A stretch of DNA of 64,000 bases from Curtobacterium sp. MCBD17_032 (GTDB lineage Bacteria; Actinomycetota; Actinomycetes; Actinomycetales; Microbacteriaceae), in contig NZ_QKTO01000001.1 of the NCBI RefSeq assembly GCF_003234855.1, forward strand, positions 434,001-498,000. The letters run 5' to 3'. The position numbers were made by a program, and so were the translations under genes. This document shows, one piece after another, positions 25,441 through 34,096 of the stretch; the stretch's first letter is position 1, and each line of letters begins with the position of its first letter. The notes beneath the pieces were generated by a model. It ran no database searches. It saw only the letters and a list, made by a program, of their open reading frames with translations, and was not told the DNA's origin.

Positions 25441-25473
25441 GTCGGCCGGTCGGGAACCACCCGACCGGCCGAC
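25441..25473 (+). terminator. 14-bp hairpin between binding protein and permease genes
   Basis: Positions 25441-25454 pair perfectly with 25460-25473 around the loop AACCA, 5 nt after the binding-protein stop. Its place inside the operon suggests a partial terminator or 3' stabilising hairpin that gives more binding protein than permease. Confidence 0.75.
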
Positions 25474-25562
25474 ACCCCGCCGCGAGCCGAGGGCCGTGGC
25501 ACCCGCAGCACCAGCACCACCCGGACCACCCGATCCGACCGCCCTGGCCGAGGAGCGACCTG

Positions 25563-26522
25563 ATGACGATCCACACCCAGCGACCGGACGCCGTGCAGGC
25601 GTCCCCGCCGCCCGAGAACCGCCCCACCGCACCCGCCCGGCGGGAGCAGGCGCCACGAACCGACGGGGTCTGGCCGTGGTTGTTCGTCCTGCCGCTGCTC
25701 GTCGGCGTCGCCACGTTCTTCATCTGGCCGATCCTGCAGACGTTCTACTACTCGTTCACGAGCTGGGGCGTCTTCGGCGGCTCGAGCTTCACCGGCCTGG
25801 CGAACTACGGTCGCCTGCTGACGGACCCGCAGCTGTACCAGTCGCTGGTCAACACGATCGTCTACACGGTGATCGTCCTGCTCGGCATCCCGGTCGCGGT
25901 GTGGCTCGCGAGCCTGCTGAACACCCCGGGGCTGCGGTTCGCCCAGTTCTACCGCGTGCTGTTCTTCCTGCCGTACGTGGCGATGCCCGCCGCCATCGCC
26001 CTGGTCTGGCGCATCATGTTCAACGGCGACTTCGGCATCGTGAACTGGTTCCTCGGCTTGTTCGGCATCGACGGGCCGTTCTGGATCTCGACCCCGGGCT
26101 TCGCGCTCGTCGCGGTCTCGCTCGTCGGGCTCTGGTCGTCCCTCGGGTTCTCGATGATCATCCTCGGCGCCGGGCTCAAGGACATCCCGCCGGAGCTGTA
26201 CGAGGCGGCCGAACTCGACGGGGCGAGCCGCTGGCGCCAGTTCCACTCGATCACCGTGCCGCTGCTGACGCCGAGCATCTTCTTCGTGCTCATCATCACG
26301 ACGATCTCGAGCTTCCAGCTGTTCGACCTGCTCTACGCCATCCTCGGCTCCACCAACCCGGTCATCCCGAAGACGATGTCCCTCGTCTTCTACTTCTACA
26401 GCGCCGGGTTCATCGACAACGACAAGGGCTTCGCGGCTGCGATCGCGATGGTGATCTTCGTGCTCATCGGGATCATCACCGTCGTGCAGTTCCGGGTCCA
26501 GCGGAAGTGGGTCCAGTCATGA
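25563..26522 (+). CDS. sugar ABC transporter permease, MalF type
   Basis: The 319-residue protein has a polar N-terminus of about 45 residues, then six hydrophobic helices (LFVLPLLVGVATFFIWPILQ is the first). The EAA loop ELYEAAELDGASRWRQFHSI leads into TVPLLTPS, the contact with the ATPase. It starts 127 nt after the binding-protein gene, beyond the hairpin, with ribosome site GAGGAG (about 25551-25556). The stop overlaps the next ATG as ATGA. Confidence 0.94.
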   Translation: MTIHTQRPDAVQASPPPENRPTAPARREQAPRTDGVWPWLFVLPLLVGVATFFIWPILQTFYYSFTSWGVFGGSSFTGLANYGRLLTDPQLYQSLVNTIVYTVIVLLGIPVAVWLASLLNTPGLRFAQFYRVLFFLPYVAMPAAIALVWRIMFNGDFGIVNWFLGLFGIDGPFWISTPGFALVAVSLVGLWSSLGFSMIILGAGLKDIPPELYEAAELDGASRWRQFHSITVPLLTPSIFFVLIITTISSFQLFDLLYAILGSTNPVIPKTMSLVFYFYSAGFIDNDKGFAAAIAMVIFVLIGIITVVQFRVQRKWVQS

Positions 26523-27427
26523 CCGGCATCATCGAGGCGCACGGCAGCAAGCTCACCGCGGCGGCGGAGGCCGCCGGCCGCACCCGGGACCGCGCGGAAC
26601 CGCGTCCGGGTCGCCGCGGCGGGAGCCACTGGTGGATCCACCTCGTGCTCGGCGCGGGCGGCTTCGTCATGGCGTTCCCGTTCCTGTGGCAGATCATCAT
26701 GGCGCTGTCCACGAACGCGCAGGTGACCTCGCCGACGCCGACCTTCTGGCCGGGCGACCTGCAATGGGACAACTTCGCCCGCGTGTTCGACCGGCTGCCG
26801 TTCCTCAGCCAGCTCGGCACGTCGATCTGGGTGACCCTCATCCGCACGGCCGCACAGATCGTGCTCTGCACCCTGGCCGGGTACGCCTTCGCGCGCATGC
26901 GGTTCCGTGGGCGCGCGGTCATCCTCGGGATCGTCCTGTCGATCCTGCTCGTGCCGTCGCAGGTGTACCTCATCTCGCAGTACCAGATCGTGCAGGGGCT
27001 CGGGTGGCTCGACACCCTGGCGGGCATCGTCGCGCCGGGGCTGTTCAGCGCGTTCGGGACGTTCCTCATGCGCACTGCGTTCCTCAACATGCCGGCCGAG
27101 CTCGAGGAGGCCGCGCGCATGGACGGCGCGAACCCCTTCCAGACCTTCTGGCGGATCATGCTGCCGCTGGCACGACCGTCGATCAGCGTCCTCGCGATCA
27201 CGACGGTCCTGTGGTCCTGGAACGAGCTGCTCTGGCCGCTCGTGGTGTCCACCCGTGCCGAGGACATGCCGCTCGCCGCCGGGCTCGCCACCCTGTCGTC
27301 CGACCGGACGATCGACTACCCGCTGCTCATGGCCGCGAGCCTGATGGCGATGGCGCCCGTGCTCGTCCTGTTCATCGTCCTCCAGCGCCGGGTGATCGAC
27401 GGACTCGCTTCCTCCGGCCTGAAGTGA
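26519..27427 (+). CDS. sugar ABC transporter permease, MalG type
   Basis: The 302-residue partner permease has a basic cytosolic N-terminus and six helices (WWIHLVLGAGGFVMAFPFLW first). Its EAA loop is MPAELEEAARMDGANPFQTF followed by WRIMLPLARP. LVPSQVYLISQYQIV is typical of carbohydrate permeases of the CUT1 class. The ATG is fixed by the 4-bp overlap with the MalF-type gene. It is the last transport gene; the acyltransferase-like gene overlaps its stop. Confidence 0.94.
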   Translation: MTGIIEAHGSKLTAAAEAAGRTRDRAEPRPGRRGGSHWWIHLVLGAGGFVMAFPFLWQIIMALSTNAQVTSPTPTFWPGDLQWDNFARVFDRLPFLSQLGTSIWVTLIRTAAQIVLCTLAGYAFARMRFRGRAVILGIVLSILLVPSQVYLISQYQIVQGLGWLDTLAGIVAPGLFSAFGTFLMRTAFLNMPAELEEAARMDGANPFQTFWRIMLPLARPSISVLAITTVLWSWNELLWPLVVSTRAEDMPLAAGLATLSSDRTIDYPLLMAASLMAMAPVLVLFIVLQRRVIDGLASSGLK

Positions 27428-28233
27428 GCGCGGCCTCGTCCGGTCGGTCCGGTGCCGGACGGGGGGCCCGCCCCGACCCCGTCGCGCTCCTCACCGCCGC
27501 CGTCGGCACGGCCGGGGACGCCGCGGGGCTCCCGGCGGCACTCGAGGCGAGCGTGCGCCACCTCGACGCGGCCGGCCGGGAGGCGGCACTCGTGGCGGCC
27601 CTCCGTGCGGTGCTGCCGGACACCGAGCGGGAGCTCGTCGCCCGCGGGCTCGGTCCTGCGGACGCGGCGGCCAGCGTCGCCGACGTCGACCGGAAGGCCG
27701 ACCGGTACGGCCTCGACGGCACCGGCCTCGGCTGGTTGTGCCAGGTCGCGACCGGTCGCGTGGTGGCCGTGGGGCGCCTGCAGTTCGAGCGGCACGCGCA
27801 GCTGCCGGACGGGACCCCGGCGTGGGGCGTGCACGTCCCCGAGGTCGGGCCGCTCGACCCGGATGCCTGCGACCGTTCGTTCGCGGCGGCGCCGGCCGTG
27901 CTCCGGACCCTCGACCCGGGCACCACCGTGGCGGTCTGGGTGTGCTCGTCGTGGCTGTTGGACCCCGGCGTCGCGGACGCTCTCGGCCCGGCCTCGAACA
28001 CCGCGCGGTTCGCGGCGCGCTTCCGACCGCTGCCGGACCGGTCGCACGAGGACGCGGGGCACGACGCCGCGGTCGGCGACGAGTCGGTCGCGAAGTTCGT
28101 GTTCGGGACGGACCTGGCGGCAGCTCGTCGGGCAGAGCCCGTCGGCCGGTTGCAGCGGGCGGTGCACGAGCGCTGGGCCGCCGGTGGGCACTGGACCGAG
28201 CCCACCGGATGGGCACCGGTCGCCGGTCCGTGA
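27424..28233 (+). CDS. GNAT-like acyltransferase domain protein
   Basis: The 269-residue protein resembles the 'acyltransferase domain-containing' family with a helical N-terminal domain and a C-terminal GNAT-like domain. VAVGRLQFERHAQLP gives the LQFE block, and VAVWVCSSWLLDPGVADALG then SNTARFAARF gives the SWLLDP...SN...F block. The acceptor is unknown. The GTG start overlaps the permease stop (GTGA), so it rides on the sugar operon; imported-sugar acylation is possible but unproven. Confidence 0.8.
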   Translation: MSAASSGRSGAGRGARPDPVALLTAAVGTAGDAAGLPAALEASVRHLDAAGREAALVAALRAVLPDTERELVARGLGPADAAASVADVDRKADRYGLDGTGLGWLCQVATGRVVAVGRLQFERHAQLPDGTPAWGVHVPEVGPLDPDACDRSFAAAPAVLRTLDPGTTVAVWVCSSWLLDPGVADALGPASNTARFAARFRPLPDRSHEDAGHDAAVGDESVAKFVFGTDLAAARRAEPVGRLQRAVHERWAAGGHWTEPTGWAPVAGP

Positions 28234-28261
28234 CCTGCACGCGACGCACGCTCGTCGCGCG

Positions 28262-28267
28262 TACCGT
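28262..28267 (+). promoter_or_regulatory. -10 box TACCGT, leaderless
   Basis: TACCGT ends 7 nt before the ATG at 28275. Confidence 0.5.
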
Positions 28268-28274
28268 CAGGGGC

Positions 28275-28469
28275 ATGAGCGCACCCGACCGAGACCACCT
28301 GGACGACGGCGTCGACATGACCTTCGAGGAGCGGCGTCAGGACACCTTCCGCCGGATGTCCGGGTCCGACGAGCACGACGAAGCACCGCGCGTCGAGGTC
28401 GAGGAGACCGCGTCCGGCGACGTCCGCATCGACGTCGCCGACAGCGCCGCGGTCCGACCGGGGGACTGA
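28275..28469 (+). CDS. small acidic hypothetical protein (64 aa)
   Basis: The product starts MSAPDRDHLDDGVDMTF and is acidic, hydrophilic and lacks Cys and membrane segments. I do not recognise it. Coding is supported by the leaderless -10 box and consistent G/C third positions. Its last codons and TGA stop lie in the first, diverged unit of a 17-bp tandem repeat, so the C-terminus (AAVRPGD) may be recent. Confidence 0.65.
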   Translation: MSAPDRDHLDDGVDMTFEERRQDTFRRMSGSDEHDEAPRVEVEETASGDVRIDVADSAAVRPGD

Positions 28470-28562
28470 CCCCGCCCGGGGACTGCGCCAGCCTGGGGAC
28501 TGCGCCAGCCTGGGGACTGCGCCAGCCCGGGGACAGCGCCAGCCCGGGGACTGCGCCGACCC
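28461..28562 (+). repeat. 17-bp tandem repeat, six units across a stop codon
   Basis: Five near-identical units of the form GGGGACTGCGCCAGCCT (28478-28494, 28495-28511, 28512-28528, 28529-28545, 28546-28562) follow a diverged unit at 28461-28477 that contains the TGA stop of the 64-residue gene. Differences are single substitutions, which suggests recent slippage growth. Confidence 0.92.
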
Positions 28563-28658
28563 GCGGCCGGACATCGCGTTCCCGCGATGACCGGCCGGTA
28601 CCAGCCCGACTGCCACACCGGAACCGCGATGGTGGTATGTGGAACGTCAGTGTTCGGG

Positions 28659-28664
28659 TACCGT
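28659..28664 (+). promoter_or_regulatory. -10 box TACCGT, leaderless
   Basis: TACCGT ends 7 nt before the ATG at 28672. Confidence 0.5.
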
Positions 28665-28671
28665 CCGGGAC

Positions 28672-31437
28672 ATGACCACCGCACACCGCCCGGGCCGCCC
28701 CGTCGTCGCGGCCACGGCCCTGCTCGCCGTCACCGTCCTCACCACGACCGCCGCGGTCCTCGTCGCGACCGGCCCGGCCACCGCCCTCGACCCCGGCCCG
28801 CGCGCACGGCAGACGGTGCCCGCGCAGGACGTGGACGGGCGCCATGCGCCGCGGGTCCTGCTGTCCGAGGACTTCGAGCACGACGTGGGGCCGGCACCGA
28901 CGCCGCTCGACCGGTACGTGGGACCGGACGGCGAGCGCTACACGGCCGACCCGGGCTGGATCGACCTCGACCAGTGCAACGGCGTCGTCGCGTCCGCGTC
29001 CACACCGGGCCTGCCGTGTCCGCAGCTCGCGCCGCTGTACCACGCGCTCGGCCAGGTGAACGGGTCCGACCCCGCGACGAACCACGGCGTCGGCGCGTGG
29101 ACCCTCGACCGGCCCGTGCCGGCGGGCGGCGTCCAGATCCGCACCGCGTCGCCGCTCCGGCTGCCCGTCTCCGACCGCTTCATCACGTTCGGCGTGGACG
29201 CGGTGGCGACCTCGTGCGCCGACGCCGCGCACCCCCGGCTCGGCTTCGGCCTGCTCGACGGCACCACCGAGCACCCGGTGACCGGCACGGCCATCGACCC
29301 GTGCACGTCACCGGGGTCGAGGACCTACACCGCGCTCGGCACGACGGTGCGCGGCGGCCGGTTCGTCTCCGACGCCGCCGCGCTGTTCACCGGTGACACC
29401 CTCGGCTGGGTGATGCGCAACGCCGAGTCCCGGGACGTGGGCAACGACGGTGCCGTCGACGGCGTCACCGTGTACGACGCCACCCCCGCGCTCGATCACG
29501 CGTTCGACGGGTCGTCCCCGTACGTGGGCGAGACCGCACGGCTGACGTACACCGTGCAGAACACGAGCGAGGGCGGGGCGAAGGCGGGCTGGTCGTTCCG
29601 GGAGGCCTTGCCGGAGGGCCTCGAACTCGCATCCGACCCGCGCACGGAGACGACCTGCGCCGGCAGCGAGGTCGACGCCGAGCCCGCCGGTGACCACGTC
29701 GCGGTCACCGGTGCGCTCCGGTCCGGGCAGGCATCCTGCACGGTGGCGGTCGACGTCACGAGCGAGACTGCGGCCACCTACGCGCTCACCGCCGGGAGCG
29801 TGACCGAGCGCGTCGGACTGGACGCCCCCGGTGACACCGCGGTGACCTTCCGTGCGGAGGACGCGGGCATCGCCGTCACCGACCGGCCGGTGCTCGACGA
29901 CGCCGACGGCGACGGGCAGGCCGACCCGGGCGACGCCCTCCGCTTCGCACAGACCGTCACGAACACGGGTGGACGACCGGTGCACGACCTCGTCGTCGCC
30001 GGGTCACGGGGCGCGGTCGCCTGCGAGGCGACCGCCCTGGCGCCGGGCGCGTCGACGGACTGCACCACCGCCTCCCGGCCCGTCACGCAGGAGGAGGTCG
30101 ACCGCGGCCCGGTGCACGACGCGGTCACGGCGACCGCGAGGTCGCCGCGCGGAGCCGCCGTGACGGCGGAGGCGACCGCGGACCAGCCGACCGACCGTCG
30201 TCCGGCGATCGCGACCACACTCGGCGCGCGGCTCCCCGCGGACGGTCCGTCCGAACCGGGGCAGGTCGTCGCGCTGACGGCGACGGTGACGAACACCGGG
30301 ACGACGACCCTGACCGGGACCACCCTGCGTCTGACGAGCCACCCGGACGTCTCCGTGTCGTGCCCGGACGCTCCGCTCGCACCCGGCGCCACCGTCTCGT
30401 GCTCCGTGCCGGGCCACCGGTTGGGCCAGGCGGACATCGACGCCGGCCGTGTCGCGTTCATGAGCGCGGCGACCGGGACCGACCCCTCCGGCGCGACCGT
30501 CACCGCGGAGGCGGCGGACGCCGTCGAGCCCGTGCAGGCCCCGGCGCTCGCGACCGACGTCACCGCGCACCTCGCAGCGAGCGAGCACCCGGTGCCGCAT
30601 GCGGGCGACGGCGTCGAGGTCGGGCTGACCGTCACGAACACCGGGAACGTCACACTCACCGACCCCGGAGCGACGTTCGACGACCGCTCCGACCTGCCCG
30701 TGCAGTGCCCCGCCGGTGACCTCGCACCGGGCGCGAGCGTCCCGTGCCGGGTCCCGTCGACGGTGCTCACCCAGGACGACGTCGAGCGCGGGACCGTCCC
30801 GTTCACGGAGACGGCCGAGGCCACGGGACCGGACGGTGCCGCGCTCCGCGCGACCGACAGCGTCGTCGTCGGTCTCGGCGCGGCCTCCGCCCTCGACCTG
30901 CGCGGTGACTGGACGCCGTCGGCGGCACCCCTGCACGCGGGGGACTCCGTCGCATCGCGCTACCGCGTGACGAACACGAGCAACCTGGGCGCCTCGACCG
31001 TCCGCGTGACGAGTGCCGCGGCCGGACCGGTCACCTGCGAGGCCGCCGAGCTCGACCCCGGGGCGTCGACGACGTGCGTCGCGGACCGGGCGCGTCCGGT
31101 GACCGCGGCCGATGCGGCCCGGGGACACGTCGACTTCGTGGCGGTCGCGGACGGCACCGTCGGTCGTTCCGACTCCCCGTCGGCGGACCCGTCCACACCG
31201 GCGGGCACGGCGGCGGTCCGGTCCGCCGACGTCTCCGCGTCGTTCCCGGTCGTCGGCCCCGGTCCGGCCGCCCCGCCGTCCGGACCCCGAGCGGCTCCGG
31301 CGCTCGCCTTCACCGGCGGTGACCTCCTCGGGGCGGTGGTCGCGGCCGCGGGCCTGCTCGCACTCGGCGGCGGTGTCCTGCTGGCCGGGCGCACCGTCCG
31401 GCGGACGCGGGGAGGCGGCGGGTCCGCCGACGGGTGA
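28672..31437 (+). CDS. large secreted DUF11/DUF7507-repeat surface protein with LAFTG anchor
   Basis: The 921-residue protein has a signal peptide (about 1-40) and an N-terminal jelly-roll-like region (about 45-270). About five tandem Ig-like repeats follow, each with 'xxTVTNTGxxxL...C...LAPGAxxxCxxxxxxLTQxDVDxGxV' spacing, for example VTNTGGRPVHDLVV and VTNTGNVTLTDPG. The C-terminus has LAFTGGD, a hydrophobic helix and an RRTRGGG basic tail. LAxTG is a sortase E-type sorting signal, so cell-wall attachment is likely. Such repeats usually form stalks; the binding role is unknown. No sortase gene is nearby. Confidence 0.88.
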   Translation: MTTAHRPGRPVVAATALLAVTVLTTTAAVLVATGPATALDPGPRARQTVPAQDVDGRHAPRVLLSEDFEHDVGPAPTPLDRYVGPDGERYTADPGWIDLDQCNGVVASASTPGLPCPQLAPLYHALGQVNGSDPATNHGVGAWTLDRPVPAGGVQIRTASPLRLPVSDRFITFGVDAVATSCADAAHPRLGFGLLDGTTEHPVTGTAIDPCTSPGSRTYTALGTTVRGGRFVSDAAALFTGDTLGWVMRNAESRDVGNDGAVDGVTVYDATPALDHAFDGSSPYVGETARLTYTVQNTSEGGAKAGWSFREALPEGLELASDPRTETTCAGSEVDAEPAGDHVAVTGALRSGQASCTVAVDVTSETAATYALTAGSVTERVGLDAPGDTAVTFRAEDAGIAVTDRPVLDDADGDGQADPGDALRFAQTVTNTGGRPVHDLVVAGSRGAVACEATALAPGASTDCTTASRPVTQEEVDRGPVHDAVTATARSPRGAAVTAEATADQPTDRRPAIATTLGARLPADGPSEPGQVVALTATVTNTGTTTLTGTTLRLTSHPDVSVSCPDAPLAPGATVSCSVPGHRLGQADIDAGRVAFMSAATGTDPSGATVTAEAADAVEPVQAPALATDVTAHLAASEHPVPHAGDGVEVGLTVTNTGNVTLTDPGATFDDRSDLPVQCPAGDLAPGASVPCRVPSTVLTQDDVERGTVPFTETAEATGPDGAALRATDSVVVGLGAASALDLRGDWTPSAAPLHAGDSVASRYRVTNTSNLGASTVRVTSAAAGPVTCEAAELDPGASTTCVADRARPVTAADAARGHVDFVAVADGTVGRSDSPSADPSTPAGTAAVRSADVSASFPVVGPGPAAPPSGPRAAPALAFTGGDLLGAVVAAAGLLALGGGVLLAGRTVRRTRGGGGSADG

Positions 31438-31464
31438 CGGTGCGGTGTGGACGGTGGTGCACGG

Positions 31465-31470
31465 CAGAAT
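31465..31470 (+). promoter_or_regulatory. -10 box CAGAAT, leaderless
   Basis: CAGAAT ends 6 nt before the GTG at 31477. Confidence 0.4.
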
Positions 31471-31476
31471 CGACCC

Positions 31477-33162
31477 GTGCACATCGTCCTCGCCTCCGTC
31501 GACGGCGGCGTCACCGCGACGCCCCTGACGGACGCGGGACGGCCGGACGGTGCACCGACGCGCCTGGCCGAGTCGGACCTCCCGGCGTTCGTCGCCGCGA
31601 CCGACGGGCCGGGCGTCCGCTGGGTCTGGTCCGACACCGCGCGCTGGTACCCGGCCGTGCTCGCCACCGGCGGCCGGGTGGCGCGCTGCGTGGACCTGCG
31701 CCTGGGGCACCGGGTGCTCCGGACCGCGCTGGCCGCTCGCGGGTCAGCCCTCGCGCAGGCACCGGCGAGCGGATGGGACGCGCCGGCCGCCGTGGAGGCC
31801 CGCCCCGCCCCCGCCACGCAGACGTCGCTCTTCGACGACGACCTGTTCGCGCTCGCTCCGACCGACGGCGACCTCGACCCGGTCGTGGAACTCCGGGCAC
31901 AGCTCGAGGCCGTGGCGGGCGCGACCGACCCGGGTGCGCTCCGCCTGCTGCTGGCCGCGGAGTCCGCCGGCGCGCTCGTCGCGGCCGAGGTCAAGCACGC
32001 CGGTCTGCCCTGGCGGACGGACGTGCACGAGCGCCTGCTCGCCGACGCCCTCGGACCGCGGGTGCCGTACGGCGTCCGACCGCGGAAGCTCGAGGAACTC
32101 GCCGACGTCCTGCGTGAGCGACTCGACGACCGTGACCTCAACCCGGACTCGCCCGCGGACGTCCTGCGTTCCCTGCGGCGGGCCGGACTCGTCGTCGAGA
32201 GCACCCGGAAGTGGGAGCTGCAGCACCTGGAGCACCCGGCGATCGGACCGCTGCTCGAGTACAAGCGGCTGTACCGGCTGCTCACCGCGAACGGCTGGAC
32301 CTGGCTCGACGAGTGGGTGCGCGACGGCCGGTTCCACCCCGAGTACGTGGTCGGCGGGGTCGTCACGGGACGGTGGGCCGCGAACGGCGGTGGTGCCCTG
32401 CAGCTCCCGAAGCAGGTCCGCGCCGCCGTGGTCGCCGACCCCGGGTGGAAGCTCGTCGTCGCGGACGCCGCCCAGCTCGAACCACGGGTCCTCGCGGCGA
32501 TGTCCGGCGACACCGACATGGCTGCGGCCGGCGACGGGCAGGACCTGTACGACGGGGTCGTGGCGTCGGGCGCCGTGCAGACGCGGCAGCAGGCCAAGAC
32601 GGCGATGCTCGGCGCGATGTACGGCGCGACCCAGGGCGAGGGCGGCCGGTTCGTCCCCCGGCTCGCCAGGGCCTTCCCGCGCGCACTCGACCTGGTCGAG
32701 CAGGCCGCCCGCGCCGGGGAACGCGGCGAACCGGTGACGACGCGGCTCGGCCGGACCTCGCCGGTCCCCGAGGCGGCCTGGTTCGAGGCCCGGAACCGCG
32801 CCTACTCGGTGGACGGGTCCCCGGGCATGCAGCGTGCCGTCGAGTCCCGGGCCAGGAGCTGGGGACGGTTCACCCGCAACTTCGTGGTGCAGGGAACGGC
32901 TGCCGAGTGGGCACTGTCCTGGATGGGCGGACTCAGGACCCGCCTGGCCGGCCGCACATCGGGGTCGGTCACCGCCGGGCCGCACATCGTGTTCTTCGTG
33001 CACGACGAGCTCGTGGTGCACGCGCCCGCCGCGGACGCGGAGTGGGTGGCCGAGCAGGTCCGCGCCGCCGCGGTCGACGCCGGCCGGATCATGTTCGGCG
33101 GGTTCCCCGTGACCTTCCCGCTGTCGGTCGCGGTCGTCGACGCCTACTCCGAGGCGAAGTAG
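31477..33162 (+). CDS. family A DNA polymerase-like protein ('bifunctional 3'-5' exonuclease/DNA polymerase')
   Basis: The 561-residue protein has the polymerase core of DNA polymerase I. Motif A is VVADAAQLEPRVLAAMSGD (catalytic Asp; the usual SQIE is altered to AQLE), the O-helix is RQQAKTAMLGAMYGAT (Arg, Lys and Tyr-Gly), and motif C is FFVHDELVVHAP (His-Asp-Glu). The N-terminal third is where an exonuclease-like domain would sit, but I cannot see complete DEDD residues. Actinobacteria often carry this short paralogue besides true PolA; a repair role is inferred. The GTG start follows a -10 box 6 nt away. Confidence 0.9.
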   Translation: MHIVLASVDGGVTATPLTDAGRPDGAPTRLAESDLPAFVAATDGPGVRWVWSDTARWYPAVLATGGRVARCVDLRLGHRVLRTALAARGSALAQAPASGWDAPAAVEARPAPATQTSLFDDDLFALAPTDGDLDPVVELRAQLEAVAGATDPGALRLLLAAESAGALVAAEVKHAGLPWRTDVHERLLADALGPRVPYGVRPRKLEELADVLRERLDDRDLNPDSPADVLRSLRRAGLVVESTRKWELQHLEHPAIGPLLEYKRLYRLLTANGWTWLDEWVRDGRFHPEYVVGGVVTGRWAANGGGALQLPKQVRAAVVADPGWKLVVADAAQLEPRVLAAMSGDTDMAAAGDGQDLYDGVVASGAVQTRQQAKTAMLGAMYGATQGEGGRFVPRLARAFPRALDLVEQAARAGERGEPVTTRLGRTSPVPEAAWFEARNRAYSVDGSPGMQRAVESRARSWGRFTRNFVVQGTAAEWALSWMGGLRTRLAGRTSGSVTAGPHIVFFVHDELVVHAPAADAEWVAEQVRAAAVDAGRIMFGGFPVTFPLSVAVVDAYSEAK

Positions 33163-33199
33163 GCGGACCACCGCTCGCGCTTCCCCAGCCGCAGGAGGG

Positions 33200-33205
33200 C
33201 AGGCT
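33200..33205 (+). promoter_or_regulatory. -10 box CAGGCT, leaderless
   Basis: CAGGCT ends 6 nt before the ATG at 33212. Confidence 0.4.
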
Positions 33206-33211
33206 GGCCGG

Positions 33212-34051
33212 ATGGAACAGCACGACACCCCCTCCGGACGCACCCCGGTGATCGGTGGGACCGACCGCGAGCGCGCCGACCGGACCGTCGGTGACGTCGA
33301 CCTCACCCGCTGGCGGTCCCGCGCCGGTCGGTCCGTCGCCGACGCGTGGGCCGGCCTCGGTCGGCGGTACGGGGCGCTCCCGCTGCTCGTGCTGACGCTG
33401 CTCGTCGGGATGGGCGTCGCGGTGACCGCGACGTGGGCCGCGTCCGAGGTCTACGACGCGGTGCGCGAGGCCGACGACGTCGCCGCGCTCGACCGCCCCG
33501 TGCTCGACTGGATGCTGACGCTCCGGTCACCCGTGCTCGACCGGGGCGTCACGTGGTGGACCGACATCGCCGGGACCATCGGGATGCCGATCGTCGCCGT
33601 GCTCTTCCTGGTCGGCTTCACGGTCCAGCGCCGCGCGTGGACGCCCCTCGTGCTCCTCGTCGCCGCCAGCGCCGGGTCGCTCGCGATGACCATCGCCGGC
33701 AAGGACCTCATCGGGCGCGCCCGTCCGCCGCTGTCCGACGCCGTCCCGCCGTACGAACACTCGCCGTCGTTCCCGTCCGGGCACACCCTCAACTCCACCG
33801 TCATCGTCGGCACGATCGTGTACCTGCTGCTCCTCCGGCAGAGCCGCGTCGTGACCCGGGTCTGGACGATCGTCGCGGGCACGCTGTTCGTCGTGTCCGT
33901 CGGGGCCTCGCGGGTGTTCCTCGGACACCACTGGACCACCGACGTGCTGGCCGCCTGGGCGCTCGGGCTGGCCTGGCTGGCGCTCGTGGTCACCGCCCAC
34001 CGGCTGTACCTGACCGCGCTGCACCGGGGAGCGGAGCCCACCCCGTCCTGA
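33212..34051 (+). CDS. PAP2-family membrane phosphatase
   Basis: The 279-residue protein has a cytosolic N-terminus of about 45 residues and six hydrophobic helices. The three PAP2 motifs are KDLIGRARPP (KxxxxxxRP), SFPSGHT (PSGH) and SRVFLGHHWTTD (SRxxxxxHxxxD), which supply the phosphohistidine active site. Members dephosphorylate lipid phosphates such as undecaprenyl pyrophosphate or phosphatidate. The spacing between the second and third motifs is typical. It is monocistronic. Confidence 0.94.
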   Translation: MEQHDTPSGRTPVIGGTDRERADRTVGDVDLTRWRSRAGRSVADAWAGLGRRYGALPLLVLTLLVGMGVAVTATWAASEVYDAVREADDVAALDRPVLDWMLTLRSPVLDRGVTWWTDIAGTIGMPIVAVLFLVGFTVQRRAWTPLVLLVAASAGSLAMTIAGKDLIGRARPPLSDAVPPYEHSPSFPSGHTLNSTVIVGTIVYLLLLRQSRVVTRVWTIVAGTLFVVSVGASRVFLGHHWTTDVLAAWALGLAWLALVVTAHRLYLTALHRGAEPTPS

Positions 34052-34083
34052 CCCGGCTGCGCGTCCTCGCCAGCTGGGCCCGG

Positions 34084-34089
34084 TAGGTT
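34084..34089 (+). promoter_or_regulatory. -10 box TAGGTT, leaderless
   Basis: TAGGTT ends 7 nt before the ATG at 34097. Confidence 0.55.
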
Positions 34090-34096
34090 CCCCTGC

